Positions 26,392-34,551 of a stretch of 64,000 nt of DNA are shown here, piece by piece. The notes below the pieces were generated by a model. That model saw only the letters and a list, made by a program, of their open reading frames with translations. It made no database searches and was not told the DNA's origin. Positions within the stretch are counted from its first letter, which is position 1. Every line of letters begins with the position of its first letter. The stretch lies in assembly GCA_964489015.1 (NCBI GenBank), contig CAZAXD010000002.1, forward strand, positions 62,001 through 126,000. The letters are read 5' to 3'. This stretch comes from JAPYWM01 sp964489015 (GTDB lineage Bacteria > Bacteroidota > Bacteroidia > SpSt-205). A program made the position numbers and the translations under genes.

Positions 26392-27192
26392 ATGCGAACG
26401 CCATGGCCAATGCTTTTTTACCGTGCGCCGACCTTGGCTTGGCTTTTGACCATAAACGTGGGCCTTTATGCGGTTCTGGTCTTGGTAGCGCTTGCTTTCC
26501 ACCTTGGCCGGGCGGATGGCGCCTTTCAATACTACCTTCACAAGTTAGCCCTTCCGGCCCGACTCCTGCTGCTCCTCGAGCAGCCCTGGTCTATTCTGAC
26601 CCACATGTTTTTGCATGATATTCGCAGTTTTTGGCATATACTGTTTAATATGCTTTGGCTTTACTGGATGGGGAGTCTTTTTATTTCGATCCAGCCCCAT
26701 CAGCGCTTAGGATGGGTGTACTTTTTGGCGGGGTTGGCGGGGGCAGCTGGTTTTGTGGGTTATGCTTGGGCCAGTAGCTTTGCCCAAGCTTATGCCATGG
26801 GCGCTTCCGCTGCTGTCAATGGCGTTATCTTAGCCACGGTGGCGCTTGTACCGTATCATCAAGTGTTTTTATTTTTTATAGGGCCGGTAGCGCTGCGCTG
26901 GGTTGGGCTGATCTGGCTATTTTTGGATTTCATTTTAGCCTTAGGAGGCAATGAAGCGGTGGCGATTGCGCATTTATGTGGGTCTTTTACGGGGATCTTG
27001 CTGGGCTATGCCTTTCGACAAGGGTGGGAGCCTGAGGCCTGGGTCAGGGCCCTTCGGGATACCTGGTCTGGTCCTAAGCAAATCACGCAGCAAGATGTCG
27101 ACCGCATCTTAGATAAAATCCATGCGAAAGGCCTCAAGAGTCTGACTCGTCGGGAGCGGGAGATCCTAAAGCGAGCTAAGGAAAAACTTTAA
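26392..27192 (+). CDS. Rhomboid-family intramembrane serine protease
   Basis: A 266-residue six- to seven-helix membrane protein. The conserved HMFLHDIRSFWHILFNMLWL segment (about residues 68-87) provides the rhomboid H-x(n)-HxxxN region, the serine motif is GASAAVNG (about 143-150, in place of the usual GASGAxxG) and the catalytic His is in HLCGSFTG near 195. The soluble C-terminal tail ends with SLTRREREILKRAKEKL, a short helical hairpin seen in Bacteroidota rhomboids. The ATG at 26392 is preferred to an upstream TTG because of the promoter box. The EEP gene begins 12 nt after its stop. Confidence 0.85.
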   Translation: MRTPWPMLFYRAPTLAWLLTINVGLYAVLVLVALAFHLGRADGAFQYYLHKLALPARLLLLLEQPWSILTHMFLHDIRSFWHILFNMLWLYWMGSLFISIQPHQRLGWVYFLAGLAGAAGFVGYAWASSFAQAYAMGASAAVNGVILATVALVPYHQVFLFFIGPVALRWVGLIWLFLDFILALGGNEAVAIAHLCGSFTGILLGYAFRQGWEPEAWVRALRDTWSGPKQITQQDVDRILDKIHAKGLKSLTRREREILKRAKEKL

Positions 27193-27204
27193 CGGTTGAT
27201 TTAG

Positions 27205-28185
27205 GTGGTTTGGCGCCTGCTTCAGGGGGCCTGGCTGGTTTTGGTGCTTCTTAGTTGGTGGACGCCCCCTTATATTAGTGCCGTACCCCTTGCGGCTGCC
27301 TTAGTGTGGAGCTGTGGAGGGGTTTTTTTAGTTCTTTGGCGCTGGTGGGTCGACCGTCCAGGGCGGTGGTATTGGGGGATTCAAGGTCTAGTCTGGCTGG
27401 TGAGTCTCTCTTTCACGTGGCGTTTGTGGCCTCATTCCCCTGCACCGCGGCATGCCTTTCGAGTCGCTTCCTGGAATATGGATGCTGCTCATTATGATCG
27501 GCGCCAGATAGAGAAAGACTTGTATTTTATTCGTTCTATCCGCGCAGATATTTTTTGTCTGCAAGAGGTTTATCTGGGTGATTATTCTCCGGAGACTTTT
27601 GCTAAAAAAGCTGGATTTTCCCATCATGTTTTCCTCAAGGCTGGGGGAGCAAGGGGCATGCTTATTTTATCGCGCTATCCGCTGGCCATGATGGAGGAGC
27701 CGCTTTTAGTGCGAGGGAGCACGAATGGGATCATGGCAGCCCGATTTTATCTACCCAATGGCCGGTCAGGTATTGTGGTGAATATCCACTACCCTTCTTA
27801 TCGGTTAGCGAATTGGCGTCGCTGGCGCTACTCCTGGTGGAAAGCGGTCTGGGCTCAGCAGCGTCGATTTGATGCGAAGCTTCAGCGCCTTATTGCTGAC
27901 TATCGTCGGGATCCCCTTTTTTTATGTGGAGATTTCAATGCGGTGCCTTGGAGTCACATCTGGTGGCGGCTCGTGCGATGGGGGCTCTGGGACAGCTTTT
28001 GGGCGGGGTCTTGGCTTAGGGGTCCTACCTGGCGCCCCATTCCCCTGCGGATAGACTACCTTTGGTCTACCAGTCTGGACCCCTATCAAGAGACGCTTTG
28101 GCAGAGCCGACAAGACCATGCCTGTCTCGTGGCCGCTTATCCAATTGAAAAAGTGTTTACCTTTGCCGACAAATCGGGGCGTTAG
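27205..28185 (+). CDS. Membrane-anchored endonuclease/exonuclease/phosphatase-family hydrolase
   Basis: A 326-residue protein. Two or three N-terminal membrane helices (about residues 5-80) precede an EEP domain with all usual metal-site motifs: ASWNMD (about 93), CLQEVY (118), GDFNAVP (237), RIDYLW (283) and the final QDHACLV with the catalytic Asp-His. Related Bacteroidota proteins are annotated as endonuclease/exonuclease/phosphatase; the substrate (DNA, phospholipid or inositol phosphate) is unknown. The GTG start is uncertain. The last ten bases of the gene, including its TAG stop, lie inside tRNA-Val, and the tRNA promoter box is inside its codons. Confidence 0.8.
   Translation: MVWRLLQGAWLVLVLLSWWTPPYISAVPLAAALVWSCGGVFLVLWRWWVDRPGRWYWGIQGLVWLVSLSFTWRLWPHSPAPRHAFRVASWNMDAAHYDRRQIEKDLYFIRSIRADIFCLQEVYLGDYSPETFAKKAGFSHHVFLKAGGARGMLILSRYPLAMMEEPLLVRGSTNGIMAARFYLPNGRSGIVVNIHYPSYRLANWRRWRYSWWKAVWAQQRRFDAKLQRLIADYRRDPLFLCGDFNAVPWSHIWWRLVRWGLWDSFWAGSWLRGPTWRPIPLRIDYLWSTSLDPYQETLWQSRQDHACLVAAYPIEKVFTFADKSGR
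28158..28165 (+). promoter_or_regulatory. -7 promoter box for tRNA-Val(CAC) and dxr (TACCTTTG)
   Basis: Exact TAnnTTTG match ending 10 nt before the tRNA 5' end and located inside the upstream coding sequence. Transcription must start within these 10 nt or before, which calibrates promoter-to-start distance for the whole window. Confidence 0.6.
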
Positions 28186-28249
28186 CTCAGGGGTTTAGAG
28201 CGTCTGCTTCACACGCAGAAGGTCGGTGGTTCGAATCCATCACGCCCCA
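28176..28249 (+). tRNA. tRNA-Val (anticodon CAC)
   Basis: A 74-nt cloverleaf: 7-bp acceptor GGGGCGT/ACGCCCC, D arm GCTC/GAGC, anticodon stem TCTGC/GCAGA with loop TTCACAC (anticodon CAC, reading GUG), 5-nt variable loop, T arm with TTCGAAT loop and discriminator A. CCA is not encoded. The 5' ten bases overlap the end of the EEP gene and the 3' end is one base from the dxr start. Confidence 0.96.
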
Positions 28250-28250
28250 C

Positions 28251-29399
28251 TTGCGGCGCGTTAGTATCTTGGGTGCGACAGGGTCTATCGGCAAGCAAGC
28301 GCTAGCGGTCCTCAAGCGGTTTCCCGACACATTCACGCTGGAAGGCCTTTCTATTCATCGTCAGGTGGATGCGCTGCCTGAACTGCTGGCTTATCGGCCT
28401 CGCTGGTTAGCTGTTACAGACCCAGAAGCCTATTACCGGGTGCGCGCCCAAAATGGCGCCCTTGGTTCTATTCGGCTGTTGTCATTAGAAGAGCTTTACG
28501 AAGCTCTAGCGACCGATCCGGGTGACGTAGTTCTCAATGCGATCGTGGGTGCTACCGGCTTCTGGGCTAGCTGGCATACTCTCCATAGTGTTGCTTATTT
28601 GGCGCTGGCTAATAAAGAGAGCCTGGTCTTTGGAGGAGCTTGGTTAGCCCCGCATCGGTCCCGAATTATCCCCGTGGACAGTGAGCACAGCGCCCTCTTT
28701 CAGTGTCTGCAAGGTGAGGGCCAGGACGCGGTCGCTCGTTTATACCTAACGGCATCGGGCGGGCCCTTTCGCGGTAAAACCCGGTTAGAGCTAGCCCACG
28801 TCACCGTCCAGCAGGCGCTGCGTCATCCGGTTTGGGCCATGGGCCGGCGCATTACGATAGACTCCGCTACGCTCATGAATAAAGCGCTTGAGCTGATCGA
28901 GGCTCACTGGCTTTTTGAAATGCCTGAGACAACGATCGATGTGTGGGTTCATCCGGAGTGTATTGTTCACTCACTAGTCGAATTTCGAGACGGTTCTGTA
29001 AAGGCCCAGCTTAGCCTGCCTGACATGCAGCTACCGATTTTGTATGCGTTAGGCTATCCCGAACGGCTGGCTTGGCCCGAAGCCCCTTACCGGCTAAACA
29101 CATTAAAAACTTTGCATTTCGAGCCCGTAGATGAGGTGACCTTTCCATCGATTCAGTTTGCGCGTCGGGCCCTCCGTAAGGGCTTAGCTGCGCCTGCCCT
29201 TCTAAATGCGGCTGATGAAGTCATCGTCGAAGAGTTTTTAGCTGGCCGTTTGCGCTTCTTGGATATTTTTGACTGGCTGGAGTGGAGCTTAGCCCAGGCA
29301 GAAATGGATAGGTCACCAGCTTCGCCGCAAGCGCTGCTAGAGCTGGAATCGAGCTTTCGCCACAAGTTGACAGAAGCCCTCTTGCAAGCCCAAGCGTAG
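28251..29399 (+). CDS. dxr: 1-deoxy-D-xylulose 5-phosphate reductoisomerase
   Basis: A 382-residue enzyme of the MEP isoprenoid pathway; it turns DXP into MEP with NADPH. The N-terminus RRVSILGATGSIGKQAL is the NADPH-binding start; ALANKESLVFGG (about 121), PVDSEHSALFQ (about 142) and the flexible-loop/active-site segment DSATLMNKALELIEAHWLF (about 203) follow. The only possible start is TTG at 28251, one base after the tRNA-Val 3' end: no ATG, GTG or other start lies between the tRNA and the conserved first strand. Translation signals would have to be inside the tRNA, or the mRNA becomes leaderless after tRNA 3' processing. obg follows after 6 nt. Confidence 0.93.
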   Translation: MRRVSILGATGSIGKQALAVLKRFPDTFTLEGLSIHRQVDALPELLAYRPRWLAVTDPEAYYRVRAQNGALGSIRLLSLEELYEALATDPGDVVLNAIVGATGFWASWHTLHSVAYLALANKESLVFGGAWLAPHRSRIIPVDSEHSALFQCLQGEGQDAVARLYLTASGGPFRGKTRLELAHVTVQQALRHPVWAMGRRITIDSATLMNKALELIEAHWLFEMPETTIDVWVHPECIVHSLVEFRDGSVKAQLSLPDMQLPILYALGYPERLAWPEAPYRLNTLKTLHFEPVDEVTFPSIQFARRALRKGLAAPALLNAADEVIVEEFLAGRLRFLDIFDWLEWSLAQAEMDRSPASPQALLELESSFRHKLTEALLQAQA

Positions 29400-29405
29400 C
29401 CTTTT

Positions 29406-30437
29406 ATGCAGGGTGAGGGCGGCTTTGTAGACTTTACGCGCTTGTACGTAGAAGGAGGCAAGGGGGGAGATGGCGTGGTGCATTGGCGACGCGAGAAGTA
29501 CGTTCCCCGGGGCGGACCAGATGGTGGAAATGGCGGGCATGGGGGCAGCATTTATATCGAAGGTGATGCGAGTAAGTGGACCCTATTGGATCTGAAGTAT
29601 CGAAAGGTTTTGAAAGCGCCTGCCGGCGAGCCCGGACGGGGTCAATGTCAAACGGGCGCCAGCGGTCAGGATATTATTCTGCGGGTGCCATTAGGTACCG
29701 CGGCTTATGATGACGAGACGGGCAAGTTTTTAGGGGAAGTGCTTACGCCCGGTGCACGAGTCTGCCTCGCCAAAGGGGGCCGAGGCGGGCGTGGCAACTT
29801 TGCGTTTCGGCAGCCTACTTTGCAAGCGCCGGACTTTGCGGAGCCCGGAGAGCCCGGCCAGAAGCGAAAGGTACGGCTTGAACTGCGTCTTTTAGCCGAT
29901 GTATGTTTGGTAGGTCCGCCTAATGCCGGTAAATCCACTCTGCTCACGGTTCTCACTCGAGCCCGCCCCAAAGTGGCCGATTATCCTTTTACGACCCTTA
30001 CTCCGCATCTGGGTGTCATCCAGGACCCCATGGGCCGTTCACTCGTCCTGGCAGACTTGCCCGGCCTGATTGAAGGAGCACACCAGGGCAAGGGGCTGGG
30101 ACTGCGCTTTCTGCGGCATGTCGAACACGGTGCCGTGCTCTTGTTTCTTTTGCCGCTTGATGCGCCAGACCCGTGGGAATTGTTTTTTATGCTGCGTCGA
30201 GAGCTTGAGGCCTACGATCCTAGGCTTTTAGACAAGCCCTATCTCATCGCCTTTAGCAAAGCTGATTTGGTACCGCCTTCGGCACGCTTAGTTTATGTAC
30301 GGCCGGAGGTGCGCGCTAAGCAGCTTTTCATCTCTGCTGTTACCCACGAGGGCTTAGATAACCTGACGGCGCACTTACGCCAGCTTCTCGAAGCGCATCG
30401 TGGATCAACCAAGTCCACGGCGTCATGGATCCCCTGA
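29406..30437 (+). CDS. obg: Obg/CgtA ribosome-associated GTPase
   Basis: A 343-residue GTPase. The Gly-rich Obg fold (about residues 1-160; VEGGKGGDGVVHWRREKYVPRGG-type loops) is followed by the G domain with P-loop GPPNAGKST (about 169-177), switch II DLPGLIEGA (about 217) and the SKAD specificity motif (about 284). There is no C-terminal OCT domain, so it is the short form. It acts in late 50S assembly and stress control. The start is six bases after the dxr stop, and its end overlaps the glycosyltransferase gene by 13 nt. Confidence 0.93.
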   Translation: MQGEGGFVDFTRLYVEGGKGGDGVVHWRREKYVPRGGPDGGNGGHGGSIYIEGDASKWTLLDLKYRKVLKAPAGEPGRGQCQTGASGQDIILRVPLGTAAYDDETGKFLGEVLTPGARVCLAKGGRGGRGNFAFRQPTLQAPDFAEPGEPGQKRKVRLELRLLADVCLVGPPNAGKSTLLTVLTRARPKVADYPFTTLTPHLGVIQDPMGRSLVLADLPGLIEGAHQGKGLGLRFLRHVEHGAVLLFLLPLDAPDPWELFFMLRRELEAYDPRLLDKPYLIAFSKADLVPPSARLVYVRPEVRAKQLFISAVTHEGLDNLTAHLRQLLEAHRGSTKSTASWIP

Positions 30438-31507
30438 CCCTGCTTTGGGGTAGCCTTCTGGTGGCTTATGCGGGCATGCAAGTGTATATAGCGCTGTATG
30501 TGCGACGTACCCCGCTAAATCTGGTGCCGCCCCCGTCCAACCCTACGCCCCTTCTTCTAGCTGCCCGCAACGAAGGCGATACCCTAGCCCGCACACTCCC
30601 GACCTTGACAGGCCAGCGCTGGCCCCTGCGTATCTTGGTAGGAGATGATGCCTCCCAAGATAAGACCGGAGCCGTGTGTCGGACTTATCTCGCATCGCCT
30701 CATCAGGTTGTATCGGTGCCACCTCAGATGCACGCCTTGTATCCCGGCAAGCACGCGGTTCTGGCTTATCTTGAGCAGTGGTTAGAGGTAGAGGGTGAGG
30801 CCATAGGCGTCGTAGATGCGGATATGCTGCTGCCACCCACGTGGGCAGCGGGCCTGTACGCTGCCCTTCAAACTCAAGCAGATATTGGGGGCGTCTGTGG
30901 GCCGAGCTTACCTGAGGTAAAGGCTATCTGGCATGGCTTTCAACGGGTCGAGTGGGCAAGCATTCTGTATCTTATTGCTGCTACCCAAGGACGGGGAGAC
31001 CCGCCCCCCACTGCTATTGGCAATAGCCTCCTTCTCAAGGTGATAGCTTGGCGGAGTGTGGGGGGATGGCGTGGGCTCAGGCCTTCCCTAGTAGAGGACT
31101 ACGAGCTCATGCAAGCGCTATACTGGGCAGGATGGCGCTTTAAGTGGGTGTTTCATCCCATGGTGTATGCAGAGACGCGCCCCGAAAAGCGGCTATCGGG
31201 CTGGTGGCACCAACGTCTTCGATGGCAGAAAGCCGTCAGGGCTCTGCCTTGGCTAGCCCTCTTTTACTGGACGGTTCAGGTTTGTATCCCTTGGGCTCTT
31301 CTAACGGGGCCTAGCTGGGGATTCGGCATTTGGGCTTTCGCAGAGGCCTGGCCGCTCTGGCGGCTGCGACAGGCCTTGGGCACTTCCCAGATCATGCGGT
31401 TCTTGCCACTATTGATGATTTATCGGTATGGTCAGGGGCTAGTCATGGTGCTTTTGGCGCTCTACCGCGGCAGCCTTCTCTGGCGGGGGCGACGCTATAT
31501 CCGGTGA
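30425..31507 (+). CDS. Membrane glycosyltransferase family 2
   Basis: A 360-residue GT2 enzyme anchored by an N-terminal helix (about residues 6-26) and C-terminal helices (about 275-350). The catalytic part shows LLAARNEG (about 44), GDDASQDKT (about 75), VVDADMLLP with the metal-binding D-x-D (about 133), the catalytic ED in VEDYELMQAL (about 222) and the QRLRW motif (about 264). It would transfer a sugar to a lipid or polysaccharide acceptor at the cytoplasmic face of the membrane. The acceptor is unknown. The 13-nt overlap with obg indicates co-transcription. Confidence 0.85.
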   Translation: MDPLTLLWGSLLVAYAGMQVYIALYVRRTPLNLVPPPSNPTPLLLAARNEGDTLARTLPTLTGQRWPLRILVGDDASQDKTGAVCRTYLASPHQVVSVPPQMHALYPGKHAVLAYLEQWLEVEGEAIGVVDADMLLPPTWAAGLYAALQTQADIGGVCGPSLPEVKAIWHGFQRVEWASILYLIAATQGRGDPPPTAIGNSLLLKVIAWRSVGGWRGLRPSLVEDYELMQALYWAGWRFKWVFHPMVYAETRPEKRLSGWWHQRLRWQKAVRALPWLALFYWTVQVCIPWALLTGPSWGFGIWAFAEAWPLWRLRQALGTSQIMRFLPLLMIYRYGQGLVMVLLALYRGSLLWRGRRYIR

Positions 31508-31513
31508 AAGCCG

Positions 31514-31521
31514 TACCTTTG
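31514..31521 (+). promoter_or_regulatory. -7 promoter box for prfB (TACCTTTG)
   Basis: Exact TAnnTTTG match ending 4 nt before the prfB ATG. It starts 6 nt after the glycosyltransferase stop codon. Confidence 0.6.
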
Positions 31522-31525
31522 GACT

Positions 31526-32606
31526 ATGTCCCGCGAAAAGCTTACTGCCCTTCGTGAGCGCCTTTGGGCGCTAAGGGGGTTTCTTTGACATCGATAGCCG
31601 CCTTGCGCGCATAAAGTCTCTGGAGGTGCAAAGTCAAACGCCTGATTTCTGGGAAAATCCTGCTGCTGCACAAAAGCTTTTAGCCGAACTTAGAGCGGAA
31701 AGACGCTGGGTAGGTGCTTATCAAGCCGCAGAGAGCCAACTGGAGCTGGCAGAGCTTGCCTACGAACTGCTAGCCGAAGGCGCCGCATCAGAGGGAGAGT
31801 ACGAAAAGGCCCTTCGAGACCTGGAAGCCGTTATCGGTGAACTCGAATGGCAAAAGATGCTGTCGGCGCCGGAAGATGCCTACGGCTGCGTTATTGAAAT
31901 CAATGCGGGCGCCGGTGGGACGGAAGCCCAGGACTGGGCTGCCATGCTGGCCCGCATGTACACCATGTACGCCCAAAAGAAAGGCTGGTCCGTCCACATC
32001 GTGGACGAGCTCGAAGGCGAGGGGGCCGGCTATCGAAACGTCACGTTGGAAATAGATGCGCCTTATGCTTATGGCCTTCTCAAAGGGGAAAACGGCGTAC
32101 ATCGCTTGGTGCGCATTTCGCCTTTCGATGCCAATCAGCGCCGCCATACGTCCTTTGCTGGCGTCTTTGTGTATCCCCTCGTCGATGATAGGATTACGAT
32201 CCAAATCGATCCTAATGACTTAGAGTGGGATACCTTCCGAGCAGGTGGGCACGGTGGGCAGAATGTCAATAAAGTAGAAACAGCAGTACGGGTTCGTCAC
32301 AAACCCACGGGCATCGTGGTATCCTGCCAGCAGGAGCGCTCCCAGCACCAAAACCGAGAAAAAGCGCTTCAGTTGCTCAAGAGTCGTCTGTACCAACTCG
32401 AATTACAAAAGCGTGCCGAAGAGCGGGCTAAGCTGGAAGCCCAGAAACGGCCCATCGAGTGGGGCTCCCAAATTCGGAGTTACGTCCTGCATCCCTATAA
32501 GCTCGTCAAAGACCTTCGCACCGATTACGAAACCTCGGACGCGCAGGGAGTGTTAGACGGTGACATCGAGCCCTTCCTCAAAAGTTATCTCCTGCAGTCT
32601 GTATGA
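31526..32606 (+). CDS. prfB: Peptide chain release factor 2, expressed by programmed +1 frameshifting
   Basis: Release factor 2, about 359 residues once the shift is applied (join 31526-31585 and 31587-32606). The zero frame MSREKLTALRERLWALRGFL meets UGA at 31586; moving +1 reads Asp-Ile-Asp-Ser-Arg and continues to the stop at 32606. RF2 features are present: the SPF tripeptide (ISPFDANQ) for stop-codon recognition and the GGQ motif in AGGHGGQNVNKVETAVRV that triggers peptide release. The downstream frame alone lacks a plausible start and the N-terminal helices. Its stop overlaps the start of the esterase gene by 4 nt (ATGA), so the esterase is in the same transcript. Confidence 0.95.
31574..31589 (+). 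promoter_or_regulatory. prfB programmed +1 frameshift site
   Basis: AGGGGG (31574-31579), three spacer bases TTT, then CTT TGA C (31583-31589). This is the canonical layout: an internal Shine-Dalgarno-like hexamer three bases upstream of the slippery Leu codon and a UGA stop followed by C. Low RF2 slows termination and lets the ribosome slip +1, giving autoregulation. Confidence 0.93.
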
Positions 32607-33703
32607 GCCGGTGCTATCTGGTCTTGGCTGCGAGCTTAATCTGGGCACAGAGTGGACGATACTGGGATAGCCTCTTTAGCTACGTGCGGCAGACGGTCAC
32701 CTATGGCTCAGCTCTCACCTATAATGGTACTCTGCAAATGCTGAGAGCCGACCTATACTTACCTGAGAACGACCCTGAGCCGCAAAGACCCCTTGTGGTC
32801 TTTCTGTATGGGGGCGCCTATGTGTCAGGCTCTCGGCAAGATAGTGATATCGTGCATTTAGCTCGCTACTTTGCTTATCGGGGTTATGTGTGTGCGTGTA
32901 TTGATTACCGACTCGGTTTAGCTTTCCCGACTGGTACAGAGTGGATCACAGCTAGCATTCGGGCGGTACAAGATCTCAAGGGCTTTTTGCGCTTCATTCG
33001 CAAGACCGTGGTAGAGGACGGAAACCCCTATCAGGTAGACACCAGTCGGATTTATGTAGGCGGCTCTTCGGCAGGGGCTTTTACGACTCTCCATGCAGCC
33101 TTTATCTCAGACCTGCAGGAGCTAGCACAGCTTAGTGCAGCCGATACGGCGGCCATTCGTCAAATCGGGGGGTTATCCGGCGCTTCAGGTCCTGTCGGTT
33201 ATGCTGAGCGCTTCACGGCAGTTTTTAGCTTGTCTGGTGGTATCTTGCGCGGAGACTGGATTAGCCCCACTGACCTAAAAGCAGTTGTCGCCATGCATGG
33301 AACCGGCGATGCTGTAGTTCCCTACAAGGTCGGAACCTTACCGGTTATCTTTTTGCCCGCAGAAGGCGGCTATAATGTAGACTCCGTAGCGGCGGCTAGG
33401 GGGCTGTATCATGATCTTTTTACCTGGGTGGGGGCTGGCCATGTCCCTTATGGCACCCAGACGAGTGTCAACCCTACCTACATGGCTGATGTCGAGCAGT
33501 TTCTGCGCTATCACTTTTACCAGTGGAACGATTCACTGGCTACGCATCTGAGTCATGCTCGGAGCGGGTCTAGTGTAGCGGGTCCTTATGAGGTATACAC
33601 GCTACAAGGCATGTATTGGGGCCGCGTCGAGTCTCCAGCTCTGCTTCCTTCGGGCGTATGGATCTTGTCAGGAATCCCCTCCCGTCTAATTTACCGGCCT
33701 TAG
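32603..33703 (+). CDS. Secreted alpha/beta-hydrolase (carboxylesterase-like)
   Basis: A 366-residue exported hydrolase with signal peptide ending LIWAQ. The alpha/beta fold shows an oxyanion-type loop VVFLYGGAYVSGS (about residues 64-76; YGGA instead of HGGG), the nucleophile elbow GGSSAGAF (about 153-160), the acid in GTGDAVVPY (about 233) and the His in GAGHVPYG (about 277), so a full Ser-Asp-His triad is likely. The last 60 residues look like a short, degenerate T9SS-type sorting tail (GPYEVYTLQGMYWGRVES). Substrate unknown. Coupled to prfB by ATGA, and its end overlaps ubiA by 46 nt. Confidence 0.78.
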   Translation: MSRCYLVLAASLIWAQSGRYWDSLFSYVRQTVTYGSALTYNGTLQMLRADLYLPENDPEPQRPLVVFLYGGAYVSGSRQDSDIVHLARYFAYRGYVCACIDYRLGLAFPTGTEWITASIRAVQDLKGFLRFIRKTVVEDGNPYQVDTSRIYVGGSSAGAFTTLHAAFISDLQELAQLSAADTAAIRQIGGLSGASGPVGYAERFTAVFSLSGGILRGDWISPTDLKAVVAMHGTGDAVVPYKVGTLPVIFLPAEGGYNVDSVAAARGLYHDLFTWVGAGHVPYGTQTSVNPTYMADVEQFLRYHFYQWNDSLATHLSHARSGSSVAGPYEVYTLQGMYWGRVESPALLPSGVWILSGIPSRLIYRP

Positions 33704-34551
33704 CTTCGCGGCGTTTTAGCCTGCTTGGAGCCCTGGGTAGGCCTGTCAATCTCCTTCTTTTAGGAGTTACAGGCGTCATAGCTCTTTTAATCTTGCATAG
33801 GGAAGCGCCGCTCGGCCTGGCTATTTGGCTAAGGGGTTTGAACGTGATAGGGTGTGCGCTGCTCATCATGGCTGGGGGCTACTGGCTCAATGATCTGTAT
33901 GACCTTGAAATCGACCGAATCAATAGGCCGGATCGGGCCGTTAAGGTCGAAGCGTTGGGGCGCCGTTTGCTTTTTCAGGCCGTATTCGGCGTATGGAGCG
34001 TTGCCCTGGCTGGTACTATTCTCCTACCGTGGAAACTCTGGCTAGTGCACGTTGCCGTCATGAGTGCTCTGTACTGGTATGCACGCTGGGGGAAGCGCTG
34101 GGGTCTCGCTGGCAATGTCACCGTCGCCCTGCTAACCGGCCTCTTGCCTTGGGAGATGTTACTCCTGACAGGTCGTACCTCCTATGCGGTAGATTGGATG
34201 ATACCGCTTGCTATCGGATTTAACTTTGTGCGGGAGCTTGTCAAGGATGCGGAGGATCGGCTAGGAGACGGTGCTTTCGGCGTCCGCTCTTTAGTTTTAC
34301 AACTCATGCCACAGACCTGGCGGTGGCTACTGCGGATGTTGTGGCTGGTCCTGCTGGTGTTACCCCTCTTACCGGCCATAGGGCTTTTCATCTTCTGGGG
34401 TGAGATGTCCTGGGCTTATCTAGCGGTAAGCGTTTTGGGCGTGTGGGGGCCGCTTGTCTGGGGTGCCCGTGACTTTGCGGATTACAGGCGGCTCAGTCGT
34501 GCCCTAAAGGTCGCCATGGGCTTTGGTCTAATTGCTTTGTATTGCTTATGA
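33658..34551 (+). CDS. UbiA-family prenyltransferase
   Basis: A 297-residue membrane protein with eight or nine helices. It has the two Asp-rich prenyl-diphosphate/Mg motifs: NDLYDLEIDRINRPDR (near residue 80) and KDAEDRLGD (near 198). UbiA enzymes attach a polyprenyl chain to an aromatic or lipid head group (menaquinone, haem O, digeranylgeranylglyceryl phosphate). The short length and RINRPDR motif resemble the geranylgeranylglycerol-phosphate type, but the substrate cannot be fixed. The ATG at 33658 lies in the end of the esterase gene. Its TGA overlaps the ATG of the nucleotidyltransferase. Confidence 0.82.
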   Translation: MDLVRNPLPSNLPALASRRFSLLGALGRPVNLLLLGVTGVIALLILHREAPLGLAIWLRGLNVIGCALLIMAGGYWLNDLYDLEIDRINRPDRAVKVEALGRRLLFQAVFGVWSVALAGTILLPWKLWLVHVAVMSALYWYARWGKRWGLAGNVTVALLTGLLPWEMLLLTGRTSYAVDWMIPLAIGFNFVRELVKDAEDRLGDGAFGVRSLVLQLMPQTWRWLLRMLWLVLLVLPLLPAIGLFIFWGEMSWAYLAVSVLGVWGPLVWGARDFADYRRLSRALKVAMGFGLIALYCL

